Source: Sitta carolinensis
Lineage: Eukaryota; Chordata; Aves; Passeriformes; Sittidae
Direction: 5' to 3'
Length of the DNA: 64,000 bases
NCBI GenBank assembly: GCA_032173965.1
Contig: JAVUNC010000006.1
Location: 34,629,870 to 34,693,869, forward strand
Made by a program: the position numbers and the translations under genes. Of this stretch, positions 13,544 to 28,519 are shown piece by piece; the stretch's first letter is position 1; the number at the start of each line of letters is the position of its first letter. The notes beneath the pieces were generated by a model. It was not told the DNA's origin. It saw nothing but the letters and a program-made list of their open reading frames with translations, and searched no databases.

Positions 13544-16500
13544 AAACCTGGAGAAACAAAAATCATCAGACCGTTGGGGGGAAAGGAAAACGTATTTGGA
13601 AGAAGTAGCATAAATTATAATAAAAAAACTATTAGTGTATCAGTGAATGTATGTCTCTTAACTAGCAAATTGTTTCTTCAGCAAACTACGCCCAGCCATT
13701 CCCTGACAATTTAAGTCAATCTCCATGCTTTGTCTTCCAGGAGAACAAACAAAAAATACTTTCCCCCTAATTTTCTGATGCCCTTGCTTGTTTTCAGCGG
13801 ACAACTTCACACTCTTTCTATTGTCTTTAGTTTCCAAGTGATTAAGTGGTTAATCCCCAAAAAGCAAGCAGCAAAGCCATCACAACAGGTAAGGAGCAAA
13901 CCTCCTAATGCTCCAATTTATCCTCTTACCTGTTGTTTAAGGGCATACTTTGCATAAAAATGCTTCATCCTTGCATGGGAAGATGTGGTCTGCCAATCTC
14001 ATGAGGGTGAGCACTTTTCTCCTGATTTCTTATTGCCTTGGCAGAATACCACAAATGATTTCTATTTGTTAGAGAGCTTCTTAGGAAAGCAGGGGAAAAG
14101 TAACACCAGCAGAGCATTAATCTTACTGTGGTAAAGGCTGGGGGCTCAAATCAACTGCATTTATACATGTTGCAAAACATGAAGAATACTTGTCTAAAGT
14201 AACGTGTCCACCCCTCACAAATACATCATAAACACTATATACACATGCACATATATACTATCTTACGTATCTCTTCTATATTATACCTTAAAATCATACA
14301 AGTATTTTACTCCTGCTACATTTCTGTAAGGCCAGAAGGCAGTAAGTGCTTCTCCTCATGTTGAGACATTAAGCCAGGGTTTCTTCTATTCATGCATGGC
14401 TGCTGTGGAAGTGGGATGTAAAGATCCCACAGCATTTAAAAGGTGTGGGGAAATCCTGCTGCCCTACCCCTATCCTCACTTTCCTGTCTGCCAAGGTACT
14501 CATTCTCACTCTGAGAAGGGTATGCCCAGAAAATCTCTGTAGTATGAGATCAAATTTGGAAATACAGGAAGATCTGCAGGAAAACATCACTTCGGAGATA
14601 ACTAAACACTAACTTTCAGTAGCTGGCAAATCATTCCTGATTTATATAAACAGGAACTCTAAGGTGACTGAAACTCAGATTATAGCACGGACCACTTTAA
14701 TTTTAATGTTCAAGACCATCTGTAACAAATTGTCAACAACATCTTGGCTGCCACTTCTGTTCAAGTGTGAGAATTAATTTTAGGGTCTAGTCTCTTGCAC
14801 TGAGATAATCAAGTCCATATAGTCCAAAAAGGAAATTTTATTCTAATTTTCTACTTAAAATACCTTGTTAAAGGAGGCATCTTTGCAAGATGATACTGTG
14901 TGCAGTATTGTAAAGACCTCAATCAAGTCACCTCTTTGAGCAATATCTGGCAAGCATAGCTTGCTGATTTCTTGGCATGTTTCCCATTCCAAAGCACTGA
15001 GACAATCTTAAGATATTTCAGGACTAAATACAAGTCATCACAACTAACACAACTGCATGCATCAGCATGAAAATATTAACTTACCCATTCCTTAAATACA
15101 TTTTTTTCCTTCCAGATATATGTTTATTTTTAAGAACAAAGCACCACATCTCAAGGAATATATCCAGTAATGCAGAGTTTGGGATAAAGAAAAAATACAA
15201 AATCCAAACTCATTTAGGTGAGAAACTGGGATATTTCCTTTAGTCCTTACCTGTTCTAAACTGACTACCAAGAAATAAAAGTTTGGCTGAGTTCTCAAAT
15301 TCAGGACATTCTAGGCTTAGGTAATTACCATCAGGATCCAATCTAAGAAAATACACTTGTGACTCGAAACACACAGTTCCCAGCAGCAATCAGTGGCACT
15401 GCCTCTATAAGAGAGGAACTAAAATCACCATTAATAGCAAATTTCATATTCCAATGTGCTTAGCAAAAACATTACTATTGTAAAAGGTTCAATCTCCATT
15501 TTTTCCTTAATGGCAGAGCAACTAATTTCATTGCAATATGGCTCCAGAAGTGAAGACAGAAGCCTTAGCATGATTTGCATTTCAATACAGAAACAAAAAC
15601 CTGTGAGCTGCAAACTCAGCTTCATACACTTATATTATTAGCACTGCATTAGCAGTGATCTTTTCCTAGCAACTGACAAAATTACAAGGACAGTAGGCTT
15701 TCTTGCCAATGCCTGCAATACTGCTCTTTCTAGCTGGTATGTTATGTTGGTTCTAAATGGTGGCTCCATATTTTTAAAACTATAAATACCTGGGTGAATC
15801 AGTGTATTTTTTCCATTCTTTACATTTCAGGGTTTATTTTTTGCCCTGGATTTTCCCTACTGAGTACTGAAAGTTCTGATAATTTATGAGCCCGAGGTTT
15901 ATACTGGAGGATGGAACAGTGAGAATCTTCCCCACAGAATCTCCCTCAACTGACCAAAAGACTACTTTCTCTGGTAACTCTTTTCTCACAACGGCTGAGG
16001 AAGATCCATCATGCTCTTGATTTTCATTAAATGTGATCATGAGCAATGTGTAAGAGTGAAAGATGATTCACTGGATTTTATGGAGGAGAAAAACACAGCT
16101 GTTCCATTTTTACACAGCAAAATTTTTCATAGTCCCTTAACAATGAGGAGAAATTGAATATTTCAGCAGAAAAAAATTATGAAGGTAACAATAAGAATAC
16201 CATATACTAGTTTCTAAAAATGAATGTAAAATTTAATCTCAGTCATTTTCATAGAATATTTCAGTTTTGTCTTACACATTTCTGCTTCCAGCTCAGAAGT
16301 TGCTGAAGTTTTAACCCAAGTATGTGTGAATATCCAGTCTATATCCTCCCTTCTTATCCTTTATATTATAGTATATTTAGATGATTATTATTTACAAAGC
16401 AAAAACATTTTTAGACAAAGATCATGGTTTCCCTGACTGATTCTGTCATGAGAAGCCCTCTATAATTCTGTTGAATCTAAGTGTGTACATTAACAGACTA

Positions 16501-16630
16501 CATGTGAATGCATGCCTAGGTTTGTACTAGAAAAAGTAATTACACCCACAAATATGTTGTGAAGCTCAAAGCTTTCAGAAATCCAAAGAAAAGTTTGGCA
16601 TAGGAGAATCCAGTAGCGATGGCATCTAAG

Positions 16631-16644
16631 AAAAAAAAAAAAAA
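16631..16644. repeat. Poly(A) run
   Basis: 14 A residues; no attached retroposed sequence recognised. Confidence 0.9.
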
Positions 16645-19600
16645 GGCATATCTGTAGTATTACTTGGGCTTTGCAATAAAATGGAGCTTATGTGCCCACT
16701 TGCCCCCATCTTTCTCATTATCTGTCAGTCATACTCTGCTTCAGTAATTTTTGGAGTTGTTGATCAGTCTTTGTCAAATCTCTAAGATAATTATGATCCT
16801 ACACATTTTCTGACAATATGAGTTTAGGTGACAGACAGAGATGCTAATTCATGTTGTTCTAAAACAAGAGCAGTCTGATAAAACTTCTATAATGTTTGAC
16901 AGAGATCAGCATATTCACATTGCCTAGCATTTAGCAATGTAACTTCATAAGACACAGCATGTGCTGACTTTTGTGAAATGAAGGGGATCAGAAGATACTC
17001 AACAGTTTCTGTAGAGTGGATTGGCTGAAGATATAAAAGGAATAAATCAAAGGAAACTCAGTTCAAGTAAAAATTAAATATAAAAAGAAATCTGACCTAA
17101 TTGATACAATCTTAATCAAGTTTCAGTAGATCCCCACAAACACCAGGCCATTTGGGATGCTAACACATCCACAATCCAGTTGAAACGTAAGTTACAACCC
17201 TGCTTTTTTCCCTGAGATTATTACCAGATGTGCGAGTGCATCAGGTACAGATAGAACAAAAATCACTCCTAAACTCAGCTCCACTGGTGTCTGTATGACT
17301 TTGATCAAGTACACACATTTTGAATGTTCAATACAGGGTATTACTCCTGCATTCTGATTGGTTAACAAACAGAAGTCGGCTACATGATGTATATGGTTTC
17401 TACATGAAAACACCCTATCTGAAAACAGAAAATCTCGTATCAAGTGCTGATAAGTTTAAGGGAAGATTTGCAGGTTTGGTTCACTTTTATGTATTATTTC
17501 ACTTTTTTGTGTAGGTGTGTAAATGAATGCAGGTCTTCTATAGCATAGCATGTGTCAACTACACATTCACAAGAGGTGTGACAACAGCCTGGGCAGCCCT
17601 TCTCTCTAACTTCAGCAAGGAAGCAATCTGTAAGTTTAGAAATCTTCATTTCTAAGTGCTGATGCACCGAAAAAAGTAGTTCCTGCCCAGGACTAAGCCA
17701 ATCACAGCCCTGCACCTGCAGATCAGCACAGTCAGCAGGCATAGTGGCCTTGGCTCTTTGGCTCCTGGTGACACATTCAGGCACCCTTGGCAGTATGTTG
17801 CCTGTGACATAAGGGCAGAAAGGCTCCCAGTTTAGGCTTCACACTTTAGGCCTAGACTTTGACTAATGATTATGAAACTGTTATTGCCATGGTTCATTAT
17901 GTTATGTCGAAGGAGACAATGATGGTTTTTCCAACAAAATGCTCTTATTTTAAAGAAACCAAGCTGGCATCAATGGCAGTCCAGAAAGGTTCAAAGGAGA
18001 TAATAATCTCTCAAATGCTGCAGGGTTGTTGCTTTAATTGCTAATTTGTGCATGTTTTGACAGTAATCACTGAATCCTGTAATGGTCCCAGAGGTTTCCA
18101 TGGTGCTGCTATAAGAGATTTTGGCAGATTCCTCAGTCCTCAGATCACTAGAAGGAGTTACTCAAGAGCATATACTGGGGTTTTTCCCTTATTTCACACA
18201 TCAGAACTTCAAGCCTATATACTTTTGTCACAACACTTTGAAAATTTTAAATGTAAAATTAAATGAACACTAAAGACTTGAAATCTAATAAATCTAAAAC
18301 ATAGCTACTTTTTTCTACTGAGATTGAGGTTTTACAGAACATTTCACTTCCTCTTCTGTTTCACCTTGCGGTAAAAATTACCAGTATGATGAAAATGAGT
18401 GATCCTTCATTGTCCTGTGAAGAAATTAATGGATTAAAAAAGGCTAAAAAGAAATTTTAACTACATTTATGTTTTGTGAGTAACTGCAGAAGAAAAAAAT
18501 AAAACCCATTTCTGCAGAGACCTGTTTATATGTTTTACTTACTCAAGTAAGAAAACAAGCAGTTCTGTTACTTCAGGGTCAGTACTAAGCATAAGATTAA
18601 GCATTTGCATAAATTTGGACTCTATTTCGAACATATTTCATCGTTACTCCACAAAGTATCCAAAGTGCCTAAAAGTCACTTGCTGTGAATCAGCTACAGC
18701 AATGCAGCTAGACTATCCAAAACTTGCATGCTAGGAGTCATGCAGAGAGGTGTCCAAACTCTCTTTGTATCCTTGACTTATATTTGTTGACTTTACTGGG
18801 CACTGGCAATTATGGATTCTGTTCAAAATCACTTAGTGGTGTTACCTGATTTTATTGTATTGCAAGGACTGAAATAACCAAATGCCTGGGAAGTCAGTAA
18901 GTCCTATGTGGCCACATGGAGGCTTCAAGCATTGCTTTCATTCTCCAGAGCAGTACCTAAACCAACCAGCTTGAACACAAAGCTGGGACTGAGCCTCTTC
19001 TGTTCCTTCTTACGGAACCTGTGCCATGGTGCCAACTTAACAGCAGGAGACAAGGAGCATGGACATAGAGCTGTCAGGGAAGGTAATGATTGTGTTGCCT
19101 CCTCTTTCATTTTTACCAGTATAGCAAAGTTCTGAGACTGACAGTAACCACTAACAAATGCTATCAAATGTTCATCTTTCATCCCTGCCCTAGGAAAATT
19201 AGGTTCTTCACATGAATCTGCTTCTGGAAAAACCATTCATGTCAGCTTCCTAACTTATTCCACAAGACAGCTGGCTCATGCAAAAGCCTCCAGGCCTCTG
19301 TCCTAGAGAAGCACTCTTCAGGGACACCAAGATCCAGTTCAACACAGGCTGAAACCCTCAGTCATGCCTGTGTTGTCATCAGGGGCAAGGTAACGGTAAG
19401 GGAAAAATGAACAAGTAAACAAAGAGGGGGAAAAAAGGAAGACTGAATGCAAAGTCTGTGGTTGTTGAAAGCAGTTTCATATAAAGTGGGAAAACCACTC
19501 ATGGCAGTGTCTGTTGAATTTTGCTGACTTCAGACCCCACAGCTCTACTGAGTCCTGAAACAAAAAACAAGACCCAGGAAGGCTCTGAGAGGGATATGTT

Positions 19601-20213
19601 TCTCTGAAAAAACTAATGGCAAACACAATATTCTCCAGAATGTTCTCCAGAACATAATTTAGAAATAAAGTTCTGAAATTAAAAACCCTACTGCTATTAC
19701 TGCTATTTGACACGAAACTGAATTTCATGATTTTCGAAAACAAAACCTAACCAGTTCATGTTATTTCTGAGTCTGATCCAGTGTTTGATTATGCATCTAC
19801 TCTGCTGAGTATCTTTTTGTTCTACATTGCTTAGTTTTGTGGTGTCTTGCATAGATTTACTTTTTTGAATTTCCTTTGAAAGGGCAAGTGCTAAAGACAG
19901 TACATGGCTATAAAATCAGTACTCATATGCTTCAAAAGTATTTGTCATTCTTCTGATATGGCTGTTATTCCAAGTACTTAAAAGCTGTCTTCAATATAAT
20001 TGAGGCTTTTACTCCTCTCTATCTATAGGGCTTTTGATCACCTCCTAATTAATCAAGTAATGACAACCTGTTGCATCCTGTGTTCAATTACATTTACATC
20101 TAGCACAAAGCATATTGTTAAAGTTTGTCATTACCACTTTCCTTTCTTGCATGTTAACACAATGTTGTAACCTTAACATTTTCTGCCTCACTACTGCTGG
20201 GAGCACTAATCAG

Positions 20214-20427
20214 TAAAGTTATTTATTCCATTTTAACATTTTTATTAACTGGCAGTTATACCTGGAGAGATGAAATGTCTGCATAACTCATGACTCTCAC
20301 GATGCTTCTTTCAAGACAAATAAAGTTATTTCTTCCATTTTAACATTTTTATTAACTGGCAATTATATATGAAGAGATGAAATGTCTGCATAACTCATGA
20401 CTCCCAGGATGATTCTTACAAGCCAAA
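20214..20427. repeat. 107-bp tandem duplication
   Basis: 20214-20320 and 20321-20427 are two copies of one unit, starting taaagttattt and ending caagacaaa / caagccaaa. They differ by scattered substitutions (for example ggcagttatacctggag against ggcaattatatatgaag). Confidence 0.93.
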
Positions 20428-23340
20428 TTTACAAAATACTTAAAATGTATCAGGATCCTATTGTTTTTCCCTGGACAAAGCCTCATTAAAGCTATGGAAG
20501 GGAGCGACACACCTCTCTGCAGGTCTACATCCATGTTTTATCACTGTTTTGAATTATCTAGTGTGAGTTAGAGCTCTGCAAGAGCACAAGTCTCAGAAAT
20601 CGTGGGGAAGAATGACTTCACTTTCTTATATTCATGTTGATCAGCACTGTTGGTTTTTTTGCCAAGGAGAATTTGAATTTGGCTCTGTATTTAAGGCAGA
20701 GGTTTCTGACATCCTCTATGAAACAAAAAAGTTTGTTTGCTTTCTCTGGATTTAAATAGGATTTTGTTGGCCACCAAAGATGACCTTCACCAGGCAGAAC
20801 AAACTGACATCTTACTAAACCCCATAGTAGTTACATGATGTGAAGAAAAGCCCATGTTGCCAGTGGCTTGATTCATTTCTAGTTTTAAAAATAGAGAATC
20901 TTTGAAAAATGGAAAACAATAAGGGAACAAAGAAAGAAAATTACTTACATTGGAATTGTTTCTGTGTAGTAGAATAAGCTAGGAATTTTCTAACAAAACA
21001 TTTTTTCATGGGATATGAACAAAGCTTCAAACCCAAGTGATTCACAGAAACATTTTGGTTTTTACCTATTTTTCCCAAAACAGAAACAGGATTCTGACAA
21101 TTGAGAAGCCATCATCTTTAGTGGTCTGCTAAAGAGCCCTGGTTTCCTTGTGTGCCTAAGGGACAGCCCCACTCTGTGGCTTGTCCAGTCACAAGTAACT
21201 CAAAACCCCAACACGAGTCGGTCACAGAGCCAAAGGTATAAGACAGCCCAGCTGTGCTGGCAGTTCTCAGACACACAGAACAAGAGGCATAATCCTGAGG
21301 CAGTGGGGGAAGAGTGGGCTGGGTACTGAGAGCCCGTAAGACAGACCCCATGTCCCTGATTACAGAAGACTCTTACAGAGACAGTATTAGATAAATGCTT
21401 CTACATCCTACTTTGCTGGGAGCAGCTTCCTTCTCGCAAGTCCCAGGCATCAGCCAAGGCATGAGGGTTCCATTTTTCCAGTTATACGGTTTGGGCACAG
21501 CTCCAGTTAGTAGATAGGACAAAACAGCAGAGGGTGATGAGAGAGAAAGGCAACTGCATTTCCAATCAAGATGCTATTTAACATGAAAGGTAAATAAATG
21601 ATGTGATTTTAATGCTTCGGCCCAATTAGAGAAGTATCCTCTGCTACAGATACTCATTGTTTTCCCATAAATTCATCGCCCTTTACATATATTCCTTTCT
21701 TCCACAGCTATTTTACCTTAAAGCTCAGTCACCCAACCCTTCTAATATCATAGCAAGGCAAAATCTGGCTTCTGACCCTCAGAACCTCCTCACTGCAGAG
21801 AGCTGTACCTCAGACCCTGGCCTGCACTTGGAGCATGTCCTGAGAAGTGCTTATGGAAGTCTGAGCAGCATTTCTGCTCACCCATATTTCTTGCTTTCAT
21901 TTCTCTTTATGCTGATAAGGTGCTAATTATCTGTCAACTCAAAAATATCTCAAACTAATACTTAAATATATTTCACACTTTTTTTTTTTTTTAATTACTC
22001 ATTATGTCAGGAGTTGACATGATTTTGTCAAGATTGCAAACACTTGCCAATGCTCCTCTTTTAATCTGCTGGGGAGGTAATTCTAGGTATAAGACTGTTG
22101 TAACTCACAGCTCCAGCAGCAAATAAACACAGAAAAATGAGCTCTTATTTTTGTATGGTTTTGAGATGCTAGATTTGGACTATTCCCTATTATTGTGTTC
22201 TCATGAAACATGTTCTGTCATGGAAAAAATTATCTGTTTGCAATTAAAGTGCTGCTGATATTGCCCAGGAAAAGAAAAAATTATGAAGAAACACTAAGTA
22301 ATTTATTCTAACCAGCACTTGACTTACCCTAGTATGGACAGTTACACCCCAGATGGTCAGAGAGATTGCTCGACTGCAAGGGAACTTTCTCCTGAGCAGC
22401 TGAGTGGGGTGTGGGTATGAGTGTGTATGGGGGTGTGTTGATGTGTGTGAATGACAGCAGGATCACCCCAGGGATCCCACTGAATCAGAGCAGTTTTAAA
22501 TTCCAGCTAGGACTGCACAAGAGACTGACAAAGGATGCCTCAAAAGTATGCAGGATCAGTGACAGTTAACACACTTGTGCCCTTTCTTCCTCAGTTTTGG
22601 TGACAGCTTAAATACCAATATGGCTGTCTCAAAGTGGCTCCTTAGCCTGGAGGAGAATTTTCTGACATCAAGATAGATCCTACTGGTGTTGCTCATGGTG
22701 TAGCTGTAGAAATGTGAGCTGTATCTCTGCAACAAGGATTGTGCAGAAATCTGCATAATTTTCTACATCCTTAGGAAGATTCCCAGAATGTTTGGGACAG
22801 CACAGAATAAGGTTCTAAGCAGGAATCCCAGCTGAAGCTGAGACAAGAGGGAAATGATAAATATAGAGAGATCTTTTTAATCCTAAATAGATGTTCCTGG
22901 ATCATGTTAGTTCCTTGTTCAAGAAATTCTTACAACAGCCATAGGATGGGTCTCTCCCCTATCCATACATGTAGATGAAGTTTTAAGTTCAGATTTCTTG
23001 TTTACAATGAGATTATGCCAATTTAAAGCCTTTGCCACTGTCAAAGAAAACACGAGCTGCCTACTTCAAGTGATGATATTTTCTGCAAATGCTCTAAGAG
23101 ATTAAAACTCTTCCCACTGAAATGGTGAGAGAAAAACCAGGCATTTCCTGTGCGAAATAAATGGACAGACATCATTAATGAATGGGTCCTTTTATTATGT
23201 TAAAAGTCTTTTCCTCTTTAGGAAGTTAGCAACAAAGTCTTGAGCTCAAGATCATTAATAAAGGAATTAAATGCTGTAGGAGCAAGCACCTGTGCAATGC
23301 CCTAATTGTCATGTGTAAGGGACAAAATCTATCTTAGGAC

Positions 23341-23437
23341 TGATTATAGAATCACAGAACCATTTTGGTTGGAAAAGACCTTTAAGATCATTTGGTCTAA
23401 TTTTTAACCAAACACTGCCAAGGGCACCACTAAACGA
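23341..23437 (-). mobile_element. Short CR1 LINE 3' tail
   Basis: tatagaatcacagaac followed by ttggttggaaaagacct and the aagatcatttggtct segment is the terminal 100 bp of CR1, in minus orientation and 5'-truncated. Confidence 0.85.
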
Positions 23438-26400
23438 TTAAAGCAAGTAGTCCAAGAATACACAAGGCAGAAAGTTTTGGAGCATAACTTCATTGTTGAA
23501 AGGCAAGTGTCCACATTGAACATGCTCTTTATCCAGGCCTATGTCTTCAAAATATCTGAAGCTCCTGTGATTGACAGGGACAAAGACATTTTACCTGGAT
23601 AATATTCAGTGGCACTAAAAGACAGCTAGATCAGTTTGAGAAGAAATAGTGAGTATCTGTGCTGCTGCTGTAGTTCAGCAGGTGACTCTAAGCTTGTGAT
23701 CCTTGTCCTTAACACCTGCCTGCCTACTGGCCCATGACAGGGGGGTCCTTTCTGTCTGCAGCTGCCTTGATCATCTCGACTGATCCTTCCCTCCTAATTT
23801 CTGCCAGCTTGCTGCCCAGGCGTCTGCTTAAAGAGTGATGATATCCAGATGACTGTGTCTCTGCCTCTAATGTAAGATTTAAATGTATTCTTTTAGGATG
23901 GGATATTTAGGTTGATAAGCCTCGGTGATAATGGGAAAGAACTTTAGGAAGCAAATATATGACCTAGTATTAATGGATGATATTGGATGTTTTTTATTTA
24001 ATGGCAACTAAATTAAAAGTGCAAGTTTTTTATAAAACATGACTGTAAAATCACCTAGTAAACAAAGCAGATCCATGTGTGTTTTGAGTCATACTAATAT
24101 TTTCTTCAGGGTGAGAAGGCTCTGCAGACAGGTTGTATGAAGCAGTATTTATCCCTTTGAATGCTGGTAAGATTTAAAAAAAATCTTAAAATTATATGCA
24201 ATAACTTCAGTGCAACAGTGTTCTAAGATAAGACATAGACTTGAAGACTAAATAAAATCTTATTTTCAAACTCAGTATTTTGTCCTTGATTTGAATAGTG
24301 AAACACTTTACAATCTGTATAGAAGCACAGGGCAATAGATGGCTCTTGGAGTGATTGAAAACTCACCCACTTTGCTATTTACATGTTCAATTTTAAACAC
24401 ATCAGGAAAATGGTTCAGAAGTTTCTAAAATAAAACCTCATTCAGTAAATTTCTTTTTCTAGAACTCTCCTGAATCAGCTCTTGAGGCAGGAGATAACTC
24501 ATTCTAGGGGAGCAATAGAGAAAAAAGCATCTCTAGTAGGAACTTTTCTTCTTATAAAAGGACAATTTGCAAAGCTTTTTCAAATGCAACTTCAGCTGCA
24601 TAAATTACAAAATATTTAGTACTTTTTTATGACAAGCCTATTACCTGCTACCTTCTATTGTTCTGTCCTTTCTGGTTCCAGACAAAGAAACTGGAAGGAA
24701 CAAATGTATGAACATTGAAACTGTCACTAATGGACCTCAAGAGTAACTAAGGACACCCATGAGTAAATATTTTTTTTCTTTTTGCAATACTTCAATACTA
24801 TAACTTCTGAGAATTGTAACCCATGGGGTGTCAGAGAAATCCAGAATACAGTAACCAGTGAAAACATGGCAAAAATTCACTTTGTGTATCTTTACATGAG
24901 GATCAAAATTAAACTATGGGCAAAGCTAAAGTTTTACAGAGGGTGCCAAGGCTCTTCTAATGTTGCAGGGCTTTGGTTTGCAGCTTATCTGAAAGGCAGC
25001 ATCTCCTTCAGCACAGGGATGTTTAAATTTGTGGTGAAAGAGGAAGGAATGGCCAGTCCTGCTCCCTGGAGCATGCAGACAGTCTTTAGAACCTTCTCAT
25101 TAAGCCACAATCCAAACTTGGACCTGCTGACTTGATAAACTAGGAATATTGCAGCATGAGAGGAACAAGGCAGACTCTAGCTCTTTGAGCAGATGAGAAT
25201 TTCTATGCAAAGCATTATACATGAAAAATGAAAGGAAGAAGAGCAGCCTGCATAACAAAATTAACTCCTACTTAGAAAAATAAGAGAAAATGGCCATTAC
25301 AAAATATTTTTCTTAGAACAAACAGCAAAACAGTGCCAGTACATAACATACAGAGAATGGAAAAGAGATGTTATGTAGGAAGACTACAAAAGGAAGATAT
25401 ATTATAAAAAGGAATTACTCTGCAATATGAAAGAAAAGTTGCATATTTAGAGATGATTTTACCCTAACTGCACTATCCTATTTATATCTTTATGGAAATA
25501 ACTTCAAAACTAAAAAAACTTCATAACTAAAAAAATATTTCTACCTCTAACTGAACTATAATATTTCTTTATTTTCCATGCCATTAGTGGAACATGCTGG
25601 TTTTGCTCTAAGCTGTCTAAAATTTTTGAGCTTGACTATATAAATAACTTTACGTGTGTGCATAAGAATACAGAATTCAGTATTGTGCCTGTTTGGTGGG
25701 CATTATCCTCTACCAGAGAGAATCAACAAATCTCAGCCGCCCCTACAGGCAGCTATGGATGAGAGAACCACTAGCACAGAGGTGCATGAGGAACAGTCTA
25801 TTTTAGCAAGAAGGCTGGGAAGCTGTTGCTGTGAAATTTTGACCAGTTACCACAAAGAGTCTTGTAAAAAAGTACAAAATGGATGCAAATACATGCTTAA
25901 AATAGGAAACTGGGTTTTTTAAAGTCTGCACCTGCCTTTCGTACTTTTAAATTCAAAGTTTTGCTACTCAGTTTGAGCTTTTTTACAATGTTACATTTTT
26001 ACCTGGAAGGAATGCATACTTTCCACTTTAGTTTTCTAATAACTGGTAACTATCAGGTTAACAGCAGAACTACTTTCTATTAAAAGCAGTCACACTTAAA
26101 ATAGGCATATTAGCTCTGTGTGAATAAAATCACATTTAGAATTATTAATATTCTCACTGTGAGAACAAAACTACCTCAAACTCAAAACTGGTTTGAGATT
26201 GCAAAAAGCCCCAGCTATATTTGCAATCAACAGCACCTACTGATACATTGAATTTTCACTTGTTAAGAAGTCTGAAACACTTCCACAAGCCATATTCTGC
26301 CTTCAGGGATGGCAGTGTGAAATCAATGGAACACTGAAGTCTCATGAATGCTATAAAAATCTCCATGTTATAATACTAAATATTTTTCCTGACAATTTAA

Positions 26401-28152
26401 ACTGTAGAATAATATTTCACTATTTAGCTACAAAATTATTTTTTAAAAAATCTTTAATATTGAAACAATTCTGGTTTTAAGTATTCTTAATGTCCTGAAA
26501 AAGCTTTAATACATTAACTGCTGGTATACCAGTCAACTGAACTTTTAACATCGGAAATAATTCCACTGGACAAAAGTAATATCCATGAATAAACATAAAT
26601 AGTAACAAAGATTTTATCTTCAGTATTTTATATCCTGACCAAATTATTCTAAAACTCAGTTAAGACAGTCGAAGACAGTCAGCTAATACTGGGATTTAAG
26701 TTTGAAGCCTTCCCCCAGCATTTATGATATACTTTAGAACAAATTTATCCCTCTTTGTATATGTGGGCTAATTCGAGTCAAAATTATTATTTTATATGAA
26801 TAACTATAATATATTACATTATTTAAACTCACTAGCTAATAATCACTAAAGTCAATATAGTCTCTCTCTTTTTTTTTTTTTTTTTTACTAGCCTCACTAT
26901 TTGGCATACCCAGACCCTCTTTGTTCCTAGAATTCATCCATGGGACAAATTAGGACTGCCCCAGTGACCAGCAAGTAATTTGGTTAAATTAGTGTTTTTC
27001 TTTTCTCCATCCAACTTATCCCACTTCATGGCATGTCTAATCTTCTCAGCCTGATTAGGCTTCTGCTTTCAATTAAAAAAGCAAGTTTTCCTCCAGGAAA
27101 TAGGAAAATTGTGTCACCACTCTAGTCAGAAAACCTTCACATGCTGTGTGCTACAGTCCACAGAACTGATCTCTAGCTCAGCCTGCAGCAGGGTTCTGAG
27201 GAAACTTCTGGTTTGGAAAATAAAGAGCTACCTTAGAGTAAGTATTAAGCAGAACGGGTAGGATAGTAGCAGGGCTATCAGTTCATGAGGTGAGTAGGCT
27301 GGAGAGCGGCCTGGCTGGGGAGCAGATGCATTCTCCAGTTGACCCATCTGGAGGAAGGCAACACCTCCTGGAGCTTTCCTTGGCCTGGTGTTTGCATGCC
27401 CAGGCTGCCAGGGAGCTGCAAAGGCCCTGATCTGCCCCCCTTTCTGGCAAAGACTGCAGTGCAACAGCCTGGGGATGGAGGCTCCTCCCCATGCTCACCC
27501 AGAGACCTGGCAACATTTTGTTCAGACACACAGGGCTCCCACGTGCTCCCTGCTGCATGTCATCTGAAGGACTACCTTCCATTATCAGCAGTGTTTTGTG
27601 CAAAAAACGGACAATAACAGTACTTTCCTTATGCTCTTTTTCTCCAAATCATATCACTATATCAAAAACAAGCAGAAGGAGGTACAGCTGCCAGAATAGA
27701 GACTTCCAGCAAAGTACTTAACTCCTTGCAGGACCAAGTTCTTCAAAGTAACGTTCTGTTTATTTTTAGCTGGTTTTCTTGATGCCTATTTTTCCATCCA
27801 GGTTTAGGTTTTTTTTTCATTCCAGCAGTAGTAAAGATATTGTTATATCTGATTTCACTGCTTTAATTAAGTAAGTACTTCTCAGTCCATGATCAGTTCT
27901 ATTTTGGGCTGGTTTAAAGTTTATTTAATTTGAGACAAATGCCAAGCAGGGTAGCATAATTGCACATCTAAAGGCCTGCTTGATCCTAATATTAAAATCT
28001 TGTTTTATTTCCTGAAAGCTTAAAAAAAATCTAACATGTTCAGTGTAAATTTGTCAAAAAATTCTTTTTATCTGCACTCTAAAATACAAGTAAAAAATGG
28101 CCAAAGGACAAGACTCTATAAGCTGCGTGATTAACACCTTGCCTTATTTCCG

Positions 28153-28168
28153 CCCCCCCCCCCCCCCC
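28153..28168. repeat. Poly(C) run
   Basis: 16 consecutive C residues, preceded by CG. Confidence 0.95.
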
Positions 28169-28519
28169 AAGGATAACAGGAATAATGAGCACAAACTATC
28201 ACAGAACCTGGGGAAAAAAGCCCTGGCAGAGGCAGAATGAGGTCATCTTACCCATTCACTGTACCATGAGTGAATTAAGGATTCTGTGTAATTCTTGTGG
28301 GGTGTCTGGTTAACCTGAGTGTAAAGGACTCTGGTCACTCATTCTGTCATTCCTAGGCAGACTGCACACTTGCTTCACTTCATTTAGAAAACTTCTTTCA
28401 CATACAACCTGAATCTTTGTTGCAATTTAAGCTCATTCTATTTTATTTCTTTCTGTCATCATTCCTTTTTTAAAGACTGGCAAAATGTTTGTCATTTTAA
28501 TTTGCCTAGAATTTCAAAC

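Noticed and set aside
27283..27617. Overlapping ORFs (92-106 residues) in a GC-richer patch
   Set aside because: Several frames on both strands are open together, with no recognisable domain or splice pattern; best explained by local composition.
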